A stretch of DNA of 28,468 nt from Ascoidea tarda (nom. inval.). Lineage: Eukaryota > Ascomycota > Saccharomycetes > Ascoideales > Ascoideaceae. Location of the stretch: NCBI GenBank assembly GCA_030560485.1, contig JAKTTS010000168.1, forward strand, positions 1 through 28,468. Direction: 5' to 3'. The notes below the pieces were generated by a model. It saw only the letters and a program-made list of their open reading frames with translations, did no database searches and had not been told where the DNA came from. Of the stretch, positions 9,101-15,459 are shown one piece after another. The first letter of the stretch is position 1, and each line of letters opens with the position of its first letter. A program made the position numbers and the translations under genes.

Positions 9101-9259
9101 GTTGTTGTTGTTGTTGAGTTGGTTGTTGATGGAAGGTTTATTGCTGGTGAAGAGTTGAGTTGAGGGAGAAGGGGAAAGAGAAGATGGAGTGGTGGTAGTA
9201 GAAGAAACATTTTTTGTGGGAGATGAAGCAGGATTGGAGAGTAAGAAAGATGAATTCAT
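6176..9259 (-). CDS. MSA1: Asn-rich G1 transcription cofactor, MSA1/MSA2-like
   Basis: Most of this 1027-residue protein is disordered Asn/Ser sequence, including an Asn run encoded near 7545-7575, an alternating Asn-Ser tract near 8400-8465 and Asp runs. Conserved islands resemble S. cerevisiae Msa1, which binds the SBF and MBF factors and times G1 transcription. These are YAQSSPIKKPKSTP (about 610), ISLDIDSAGKAIIRK (about 663; Msa1 has a similar LTITESGKAVI block), GIDPLLTSSTADPL (about 841; Msa1 DPLLLTDDA) and the extreme C-terminal DDARNALMK (Msa1 DDARTALKR). The islands occur in the same order as in Msa1, and Ser/Thr-Pro sites are frequent, as expected of a Cdk substrate. Msa1 is about 630 residues; the extra length here is low-complexity expansion. 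MSA1 versus MSA2 is not resolved. The ATG at 9259 is clean. Confidence 0.7.
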   Translation of the reverse strand: MNSSFLLSNPASSPTKNVSSTTTTPSSLSPSPSTQLFTSNKPSINNQLNNNNNNIIKSKPQSTKLDKNHFFSPANNSAAALKAGSPNTSSPIMKISPNGNISFINKSRYNNNTNISNNNKTPSSLSKSTNDTSLSNPLPNSISKGRFLSFNLTPTSKNSSSTKHSSSKYNKNDYEYKNKYKYKHKYKNNNNTNANINYKNTINNPIDDSTIIENLIQNNTSSLPLPKPILNQDLPPNINPIDLLSSPFFKFNIDSQNQNHTNHFNFNFNSNSNSNSNSDFNSNSNSNATTNPNTHTIAKKYSNNISNNNNIKNHLVNSSSIYPSSPYSSSPYKINNYNNFSSSCFSSIIQSSPMHYAHYFNQNKSQINSNNTINTINTNNTKLYTKNHTNNYITNFNNDLESYNNKFNILPNKFNENTNSTIENDLIQLAVKNIQYQSKNNDSIHSNRLKRKNQPDLDFDFDFYQNINNNNNTSPANNINYINYINNSNNYNTYNTVNRKFPLKRLKSTAFSSPLLSPPLIFDDTKRVSKNYHNNIDNVNSKKSVKKINSRNNNPHIYTHNNNNNNNNNNHNHKTDCKISRFDNNKLNYLSSPTPSNRRYHLKNYAQSSPIKKPKSTPLSILDNYNYNYYSNDSYNGFDNEFNNNSIKISNVNENKENSGHHISLDIDSAGKAIIRKVDKFGKESYEYNINYLEAEDEEEKENIDQIIKNSFSDYSLLNSIKKTRVFSLDNNEIRKTDINNAFSNDSPTNKYSTLPRINNKIINSIIDDDDDDDDVNNINNINTISNISNTNNFTDINNSNINNDNRNLNPDNIFSRNNVHELNYMNGNDNYYLALKMGIDPLLTSSTADPLPSDGDEHNMDNLIYFENSINNLNKLNDNMNNIDNINNINEIDDINNINDEIDDENNNKNNNHINNNDDDDDNTIDNMENDSREFDQDVAHKIEIPVSSDSTIIEGNESVVENSYLIKNMCMKDILKSGSLQNCININMNSLPIKAVYALSEDEDDDEDDARNALMKTFGNYTKCY
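8426..8455 (-). repeat. GGAATT hexanucleotide repeat inside MSA-like gene
   Basis: Five exact copies of GGAATT (plus strand) are followed by AAAATT units to about 8470. On the coding strand they encode alternating Asn and Ser. The six-base period keeps the frame, so length can vary without breaking the protein. Confidence 0.9.
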
Positions 9260-9443
9260 GTTAGTAGTGCGGAAGAAGGTTATATCATTAATATAGGGCA
9301 GTATAACGAAGTGTGATATTATATTGTGTAGAGATAGAGTAGTGTAGATTTGGATATGGAGGTGTAGCTGAAATTTGAGATAGAAATTGTCCTTGATTTG
9401 GTTTTGATTGGTTTGTAAAGAATAAAAAATGAAAAGAGTAATT

Positions 9444-9620
9444 AGAATGGGTAGAGAAGATAGAGAAGAAAGAAGATAACGATAACGATAAAAAAGAAAA
9501 AGAGAAGTAATAAAAAAAGAATAGAAAAGAAAAGAAAAGAAAAGAAAGAAAGAGAATAGAAAGAGAATAGAAAAAATAGTGAAAAAAGAAAGATTGAAAG
9601 AAAAAAGAGAGGACGAAAAT
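9444..9620 (-). promoter_or_regulatory. Long polypurine tract, pyrimidine-rich leader of MSA-like gene
   Basis: About 175 bases are almost entirely A and G on the plus strand, with AAAAG repeats at 9522-9550. Read toward the MSA-like gene this is a C/T-rich strand beginning about 185 bp upstream of the ATG. Such tracts often exclude nucleosomes or mark transcription starts in yeast. Confidence 0.6.
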
Positions 9621-9859
9621 AAAATTTTAAGTGGTACTTTTGATTTTTAAAATTTCTGAATTTTGATCTAAGTGTGTTCCAACTTTGGCTTTTTGAAGTT
9701 TTTTTCCTGAAATGACGAATAGAAAACAATCAATAGGAAGAGGGAGAGAGCTGATGGACGTGGAAAGAGGATCGAGGGCAAAGGTGCAATGCAAAGAAGT
9801 AGAGATAACAATCTGAACAGGAACAATAGACAGGCCCACGACTGCAGAGAAACCTCACA

Positions 9860-10560
9860 AACTCTTTAAATTCGGCTGGAAATCAGTGGTTTCTAAATTG
9901 GAAGCAGGAAGCATTCACAACAACAAACAGCCAGAAACAGCTTCCTGGAAGCAGAACCTCTCACTGCAAACTCAGCTGCACACTTTCAACAGAACAAAGC
10001 AGAAGCAGCTGTCTCTCGCGCCTCAATTGCTTCTCGTTAACTGTCTTTTGTCTGCTGTCCTACTTCTCGTAGCTCAACCTCTTGTTGCCCAACTTCTTGT
10101 TGCCATTTTCCAAAACTGAAAAATCTGACAGCTCCAGCCGCGCGCGCTGATTGGCTGCCGGTGACGCGAAATTTATTCTCTGCTATACCTCGACGCGTTG
10201 TCCTCCTCAGACGCATTTCCCGATCGGGACGCAAGTCCACCGTGCTGGTCTCAATGTGTCTACGCCATCATCGTGGATCCAGCTGCATATTGTGTGATTT
10301 TTGCAGTCTTACGCGGTGGAGTGCGTTGGCGAGTAATGCAGCCAGATGCATGCTGTTCCAGTGTGCTGGATTCAGAAATTGTGTCAGAATCCACAAGTCG
10401 AGGTTTCTTTCTGGTGCTTTCCGGAGTCCATACAAGGTCCATAGAATTCTCATCGCCTGCAGTGTTTGAAGTTAGTCGAGCTGATTGAGTGGAATAATTT
10501 CTCGTACCCAATCTCTTGCCATGCTCATCGGGCGACAGTGGTGACAATGTCTGATTCTCT
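9860..10560. other. GC-rich intergenic island with CCAAT, SCB-like and MCB motifs
   Basis: Base composition rises to more than half G+C around 10140-10200, against roughly a fifth to a third in nearby intergenic DNA. The left part is rich in CAG/CAGC. It contains a CCAAT box in the HAP/CBF-like context CTGATTGGCTG (10147-10157), CGCGAAA (10165-10171) and ACGCGT (10193-10198). Minus-strand frame 10260-10568 (ATG at 10568, about 100 codons) has no recognisable domain. Confidence 0.6.
10193..10198. promoter_or_regulatory. MCB element ACGCGT, the only one noticed in the window
   Basis: ACGCGT is the MBF binding core. It lies 934 bp upstream of the MSA-like start and 1.28 kb upstream of the DUF3112 gene, 22 bp from an SBF-like CGCGAAA at 10165-10171. 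Function is inferred from motif alone. Confidence 0.4.
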
Positions 10561-11196
10561 GAGTGCATCTTCAACAATAAAAAAATTCAACAATTTTCTC
10601 TTTTTTTATTCTTTCAGCTACTTGCGTATTCACTAATGCTTCACCAACACCTCTCTTTCCTCTCGTTTTTCATCCAACCTATTCCAAATTTATCGGATAA
10701 AGTCATTTCTTTCTTATGCTCTAAAATGGCCCCTCCAATGTTTTTTGCTTTTTTTCTTTATACTTTTGAGTAATTTCCCCAACAATTTTTCGTTCCCATG
10801 ACTTGATCCGTCCCACAACCTCAGGGGAGTAATCACATGCTAATGCCGGTATTCTCACGCTCAAGTTTTTCCGTGATCATCCCTTCTCTCCCACTCCTAG
10901 AGGCTGAATCATAGATAGTTTTTCCTGATTATTGCTCTCAAGACCAATCAATAATCTAATTTCTTCAATTTTAGCAATTGTTCAATGCTTATTTCAATAA
11001 TAATCTAATAAAAATGTAATAATGATTTCCAATAAAAGGCACAAATGTTTGTTATTCTCTAAAATTGCTTCTTTTTTTTTAATAGGTGAAAATTCGTATG
11101 CATTTAACCTTTTAAATTTTTTCAATTCACCATTCTCTTTTTCAATAGTGATGTTATAATTACCACACACAAAATATGTTTATAACCAAATTTCAT

Positions 11197-11230
11197 CAAA
11201 AAAACAAAAAAAAACAAAAAAAAACAAAAA
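11197..11230 (+). repeat. A-tract with regularly spaced C
   Basis: Runs of 7, 9, 9 and 5 adenines are separated by single C residues at 11197, 11205, 11215 and 11225. The roughly 10-bp spacing matches the DNA helical repeat, which favours bent or nucleosome-depleted DNA. It lies about 65 bp upstream of the TATA box of the DUF3112 gene. Confidence 0.75.
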
Positions 11231-11294
11231 GTAAACACTTTTCCCTCTTATGTTGAGCAATTGCATCTGATGATGAATTTTGGTTTCATTTTCT

Positions 11295-11302
11295 TATAAA
11301 TA
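11295..11302 (+). promoter_or_regulatory. TATA box of DUF3112 gene
   Basis: TATAAATA is 180 bp before the ATG at 11482, followed by a T-rich leader. Motif and spacing only. Confidence 0.5.
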
Positions 11303-11481
11303 TTTCAAAAAACCCTTCCAATTTGCTTTTGTTCTTTTTTACTATTTTTTTTATGGTTCCATTCCATTATTGAGTTTTTTTTTTCTTTATTATCTTAAAT
11401 TTCACCTGCATTTCAAAATCTTTCTAAACCCTTCAAATAACCCTCTGAGAAACCCCTAGAAATCTCTTTTTCTTCATTACT

Positions 11482-12708
11482 ATGAGTCAAAACTCCTTGC
11501 AAACAATCATTAGTTCAATGACCAATGATGCTGCTCCAGGAACTGGTTCAAAACTATTGGTAGAACAAGCCACTAAAATGTTCAATGGCCAAATCCCAGA
11601 TTATGTTTCCCAATATGCTTTAAGTCAACAACGTGCCATTTTTGGTAGTTATGCTCATGATAATAAAGACATAATCCCTTCTTCAATCTTTGCTGCTGTC
11701 TTTGCTTTAATAGGCTTTCTCCATTTATTCATCTTTATTAAAAACTACTCAAGAGCTCATAAATTTTATTACTCCCTAGCTTTATTCTTTTATTCTCTCT
11801 TGAGATTTCTTGGTTTCCTATTAAGAGCCATTTGGGCAAATGACACTTTGAAAGTCGAAATTGGTTTGGCTTCCTCAATTCTAATCGTCATTCCTTCAAT
11901 CATTCTAGCTTCTTTAAATCTAGCGTTTTCCCAAAGAATCTTCACTTGGAGACATCCCAAAGTTGGTAGCTCAAAACCCTTTTGGGCCCTTATGTTATCC
12001 ATTTACACTATCGTTATCGGTATTGTAGTCATGGCCATAGTCGCTGATTCTGTCATTGTTCTTTATTACTTGAGTGAGAAACATTTTACCATGTGCAAAA
12101 ACGTTGCTAGAGTAGCCTCCTTATTCGCTGTCTTATTTTCTTGCTCTGCTTCCATCTTGATTGCTTTGGCTTATATCTATAAGCCTGGCACATCAAACCA
12201 AAACTTCTTAATTTACCAACCTTGGTGGATTGAAAGCTTTAACCTCAAGTATTTTGTTAAAAAGAATTCAATATTGAAAGCCGAGAAAGTATTTATCAAT
12301 AACCCTAATTTTGATTTCAAGAAAAATATCGTTAGGGTTATTCCCTCTTCTTTACACCATTATGCTAAAATTGAAGATGTTGCTGGTATGCCCGATTTAG
12401 GTTTAGAAGAATCTCCAGTCTTGAAACATAATCATAGTATCTTCCTCATCACGTTAACTACCATCTTATTATTAATTAGCTCAGTTTTCAGATGTGTTTC
12501 TTGTTTTATCGATCAAAAAGTCGGAAACCAAAGTTGGATTTTTAAACCTGTTGTCATGTATATTATGTTTGGCGTCCTAGAAGTAATCGTCAATATTTTA
12601 TACATTTTATGGAGAATCGATTTAAGATTTTATAAACCTGATAGATTACCAAAAAGCGTTCTTGCTTCCTCTTCCTTTTCTTTTTCAAATGTCGCTTCAA
12701 CTCCATAA
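11482..12708 (+). CDS. DUF3112-family multipass membrane protein
   Basis: The 408-residue protein has a hydrophilic N-terminus of about 70 residues and then about seven hydrophobic helices. The central block, in which a WAND-T segment is followed by LASSILIVIPSIILASLNLAFSQRI and a TWRHPKVG loop, resembles the fungal DUF3112 pattern (family members have LASQ, then LLFAQRI and RQPKIG). The C-terminal helix ending in WRIDLRFYKPDRLP matches the family's terminal RIDxRFxxP. The loop around residues 235-310 is longer than I expect. The family is fungal, of unknown function, and distantly reminiscent of seven-helix receptors. Start and stop are clear. It converges on SEC59. Family confidence is moderate; no function is implied. 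Confidence 0.75.
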   Translation: MSQNSLQTIISSMTNDAAPGTGSKLLVEQATKMFNGQIPDYVSQYALSQQRAIFGSYAHDNKDIIPSSIFAAVFALIGFLHLFIFIKNYSRAHKFYYSLALFFYSLLRFLGFLLRAIWANDTLKVEIGLASSILIVIPSIILASLNLAFSQRIFTWRHPKVGSSKPFWALMLSIYTIVIGIVVMAIVADSVIVLYYLSEKHFTMCKNVARVASLFAVLFSCSASILIALAYIYKPGTSNQNFLIYQPWWIESFNLKYFVKKNSILKAEKVFINNPNFDFKKNIVRVIPSSLHHYAKIEDVAGMPDLGLEESPVLKHNHSIFLITLTTILLLISSVFRCVSCFIDQKVGNQSWIFKPVVMYIMFGVLEVIVNILYILWRIDLRFYKPDRLPKSVLASSSFSFSNVASTP

Positions 12709-12924
12709 AATGACACTAACGATAAAGAAGTCCCAACTTGTGTGTCTAATGTCTCTAATGTTTAACTCCAAGGTTGTTTTTTTGATAAGATGTTATTTTT
12801 TTTTTGTATTACTTTTTCTTTTTCTTTTGGTTATAATGCTTGCTTTTTTTTTTATTTATTTATTTATAGTATTATTGTATTATTGTATAGTTATCTAAAT
12901 ATGTATATGTTTTTCTTGGTATTT

Positions 12925-12944
12925 TGAGATTATTTTTAATCTCA
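12925..12944. terminator. Small AT-rich hairpin between convergent genes
   Basis: TGAGATTA and TAATCTCA form a perfect 8-bp stem around TTTT. It lies near the middle of the convergent spacer. Budding yeast terminators are not hairpin driven, so any role as a terminator is speculative. Confidence 0.3.
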
Positions 12945-12954
12945 CTTTAATTGC

Positions 12955-13002
12955 AATTTGAATTTGAATGTGAATTTGAATTTGGATTTAAATTTAAATT
13001 TT
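12955..13002 (+). repeat. Imperfect AATTTG hexamer repeat
   Basis: Eight six-base units run AATTTG, AATTTG, AATGTG, AATTTG, AATTTG, GATTTA, AATTTA, AATTTT. It decays toward pure AT on the right. Confidence 0.85.
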
Positions 13003-13153
13003 TTATTTTTGTCTTTATTTTTTTGGGGTTCTATTGTCCACCTTTATTTAATTACTTTTCTCATTAACGGTGTTTATTTAATCTAAATAACGAATTGAAA
13101 AAAAGATAAAAATTTAACCGAATTGTTTTATGATTGTTTTTTTTCTTCTCAAA

Positions 13154-15130
13154 TTAATCAACGACTTTTTGAACAATAAACATTATAGCTGGTGTTAATA
13201 TGTTATCATTTAAATCAGAAATTGCTTCAGCTAATCCACTTAATGTTGCACTTAAAAACAAGCAATTAATTGATTTGTCTTGTAGTTCGCTTACTAAGCT
13301 AAATTGTTTTAATAATACTAAAACAAAGAAGCAGCTGAAAATATATGAAATAGTACCTTCAACAGTTTTATTTGAATTAAACCATTTGATTTCACCAAAT
13401 TTTTTACCAGCAAGACTAGCAAATGAATCACCAATACTTAAACTAATAATTCCAGAAATTGAGTTATCTAAATATAAAGGCAATGAAACACCAATTAATA
13501 AAAATATATAAGATATAATAACCGGGCCCTTTCGATCACGATAATCAGTAAAATTATATAATAGATCATTTAAAAATTCGCCATAGGGTGGTAATTTAAC
13601 AATTCTTAACAATTCAAGAATTATAAAAATTATGATCATTCCGGATAATGCAATTTTAATAAAATTGACATCGATGTTGTAAGTGGGGATTATGATTAAA
13701 AAAATGAGAAAATGCCAGATTTTTCTTTTGAAGTTTAATGAAGAGGAAGATGTAAGAAATTTTGTTTTCTCATTGTCCTTGTCATTATTGTTGTTCTTAT
13801 TTAATGATAGCAAGTTCATTTTATAAATGGTATACATAATAAAAGGTATTGAAATAATAGTTAAAGTAACCCAATAGAATAAGATTTTCACTCTTACTTC
13901 ATTTGTAAAAATATAGTAATATAGCCAAGTTAATGAAGTCAATTCAGTCTTTGCAGCTTCTGAGCCTTCAAAATAGCGGATATAAATGTTTGTGTTTGGT
14001 AAATAGGTGATTAATTGGTAATTTGTTAAAGCATAAAACGATGAGACAAAAACGATATAAATTAGAAAAACCAAGATTTTTGAGTAAACCGATAAGACTT
14101 TCTTTTCAGAATTATTATTATTGTTGCGAATGTTTTTATAGAATTTGTAAACAGGTAGACATAATAAGACAGAGCCTATTAAGGAAAAGAATAACTTTTG
14201 TAATAAAACCAACGAAAAATCGAATTTATAAGAGTTTTCAAATCGATAGTAGGTTACATATTTAATATCCATTAGAATCAAATTCAAGAATAAAGATGCA
14301 AAAAAATTGATTTCGATCTTTGATAACGAGTTTTGGACAATGTATGAAATGAAACTTGAGATTAGCTCGTGGGTAACAGGAATAACCATGTGAAAAATTA
14401 TGACTTTTGGATTTGAATTTGAAGAAGTATTTAAGGCAGGATCGTTAGGGTGAAATATCAATAATTCATTGGTTTTATCGGACTGTAGCAAATATAATGT
14501 TATAAAAGTCTTGGGGAGAAGGGAAAGGTTCAAGTACATGAAACAATAGGACAAGTTGATTATCAAGTATTCCTGCTTGTTCAAGACAATACATGTAAGG
14601 ATAGGAAGTAAAACCAAATACACCAAATTGAAATCAGGCAATAGAGATCTGATTTGCTCAGTAGTCAATTCGACCTTTTCGTCATCTTCAGCCTCAGCTT
14701 GCAATTCTAGTCTCAATTTCTTCTTACTGACATGGAAATTGATGGCAAGACAAACCACCAAAGAGAAGAGCATAACAAGTAAGTTGTAGAAGTTTTCATT
14801 TGAAAGAAGAAAGAAATCCTCGTACTTCTTGTTGACACTGGTCAAGAAGGTTATCAAGGCCAAAACCGACAACTGACAGTACTTGTCAGCAGTAAAGAGC
14901 TCCAACAAGGGGGCAAGAAAGCCAAAGAAAAAGGCAAAGGGAGAGGAGACCTCGAAGTTGTTGGCTGTCTTCTTCTTGTTGTCCTGGACCAGTTCTTTGG
15001 CCTGGCTTTCTTCAGGGAACCTGGACGACAACTCATCGATATACTCGTTGGTCGACTGGGTCTTTCTCTGCTTGGAGGTGGGCACAGAAATGCCAGTGGA
15101 TCGACCTTTCTTTAATTTCTTGGAGGGCAT
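13154..15130 (-). CDS. SEC59: Dolichol kinase
   Basis: The 658-residue product matches Sec59, the ER membrane CTP-dependent kinase that makes dolichyl phosphate, the lipid carrier for N-glycosylation, O-mannosylation and GPI anchors. About a dozen hydrophobic helices are followed by the diagnostic C-terminal region: KRKIWHFLIFLIIIP, ELLRIVKLPPYGEFLN, then SIGDSFASLAGKKFGEIKW with NSNKTVEGT (about 565-590), the CTP-binding loop of this kinase family. It is longer than S. cerevisiae Sec59 (519), mainly through a hydrophilic Lys-rich N-terminus. The frame continues four codons upstream without ATG, so the ATG at 15130 (MPSKKLKKG) is chosen. The first 150 codons are markedly GC-richer than the rest of the gene. 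Confidence 0.95.
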   Translation of the reverse strand: MPSKKLKKGRSTGISVPTSKQRKTQSTNEYIDELSSRFPEESQAKELVQDNKKKTANNFEVSSPFAFFFGFLAPLLELFTADKYCQLSVLALITFLTSVNKKYEDFFLLSNENFYNLLVMLFSLVVCLAINFHVSKKKLRLELQAEAEDDEKVELTTEQIRSLLPDFNLVYLVLLPILTCIVLNKQEYLIINLSYCFMYLNLSLLPKTFITLYLLQSDKTNELLIFHPNDPALNTSSNSNPKVIIFHMVIPVTHELISSFISYIVQNSLSKIEINFFASLFLNLILMDIKYVTYYRFENSYKFDFSLVLLQKLFFSLIGSVLLCLPVYKFYKNIRNNNNNSEKKVLSVYSKILVFLIYIVFVSSFYALTNYQLITYLPNTNIYIRYFEGSEAAKTELTSLTWLYYYIFTNEVRVKILFYWVTLTIISIPFIMYTIYKMNLLSLNKNNNNDKDNEKTKFLTSSSSLNFKRKIWHFLIFLIIIPTYNIDVNFIKIALSGMIIIFIILELLRIVKLPPYGEFLNDLLYNFTDYRDRKGPVIISYIFLLIGVSLPLYLDNSISGIISLSIGDSFASLAGKKFGEIKWFNSNKTVEGTISYIFSCFFVLVLLKQFSLVSELQDKSINCLFLSATLSGLAEAISDLNDNILTPAIMFIVQKVVD

Positions 15131-15459
15131 CAGCAAAAACAACTCTCTTCACAACGTATGTCTTGTGAAAATGGAATAGAGAAGAGGTATCACACACGAG
15201 CTGGTTTGCCCTTAATATAACTAACAACTTTCCAAGCGTCCTTCAGCTCAAAGGCACTTTTCGCCTTGCCGCCGTATCCATTTCTTATCAGTTTGCTAAG
15301 AGGAGCAGAGAAGAGAAGACGTTTTCAATGCTTTGCACAGCTATTGGCCTGTGGCTATTGGCCTGGCGGTTTACATTCTAAGAACTGTCTATTATAGTAT
15401 GGAAACAAAATATGGCAAAAATACAGTATATAAAACAAAACAGCAAAACAAAACAAAAA
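15131..15459 (-). promoter_or_regulatory. SEC59 promoter and ROG1 3' region
   Basis: This 329-bp spacer lies between two minus-strand genes and is GC-richer than average on its SEC59 side. It holds a tandem duplicated CCAAT element (15340-15365). A TATATTAA-like sequence on the minus strand near 15216 could position SEC59 transcription. The right end, near ROG1, is A-rich. Confidence 0.5.
15340..15365 (-). promoter_or_regulatory. Paired CCAAT boxes in a 12-bp direct repeat
   Basis: GCTATTGGCCTG occurs at 15340-15351 and again at 15354-15365, 14 bp apart. Each copy contains ATTGG, that is CCAAT on the SEC59 coding strand, about 215-235 bp upstream of its ATG. The HAP complex binds CCAAT in fungi. 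Confidence 0.6.

Larger units (their letters stand above)
9260..11481. promoter_or_regulatory. Large 2.2-kb divergent intergenic region (MSA-like / DUF3112)
   Basis: No ATG-started gene is convincing here. In order it holds a purine-rich tract (9444-9620) upstream of the MSA-like gene; mixed sequence to about 9860; a GC-rich island (9860-10560) with cell-cycle-type motifs; AT-rich DNA; an A-tract with regularly spaced C (11197-11230); and a TATA box at 11295-11302 for the plus-strand gene. Frames inside the GC island are open on both strands because of composition and mostly lack ATG starts. Confidence 0.5.
12709..13153. other. Convergent intergenic region, DUF3112 gene and SEC59
   Basis: This 445-bp AT-rich stretch must terminate both genes. 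It contains T-rich runs, an 8-bp hairpin with a TTTT loop at 12925-12944 (TGAGATTA / TAATCTCA) and an imperfect six-base repeat at 12955-13002. No reading frame of interest was found. Confidence 0.5.

Noticed and set aside
9749-9820. TGATGGA and CTGA about 65 bases apart suggested a box C/D small nucleolar RNA.
   Set aside because: The C box is imperfect, no terminal stem or guide region was seen, and such pairs are common by chance.
9442-9839. Overlapping minus-strand frames with strongly hydrophobic Phe/Leu content upstream of the MSA-like gene.
   Set aside because: They arise from the long polypurine tract, and the upstream one has no ATG start.
10268-10453. A minus-strand frame contains LYGLRKAP, reminiscent of the reverse-transcriptase LYGLxQAP block of Ty1/copia elements.
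   Set aside because: The neighbouring conserved blocks, other element domains and terminal repeats were not seen, and the frame lies in a GC-rich island open in several frames. A single eight-residue resemblance is not enough to call an element fossil.
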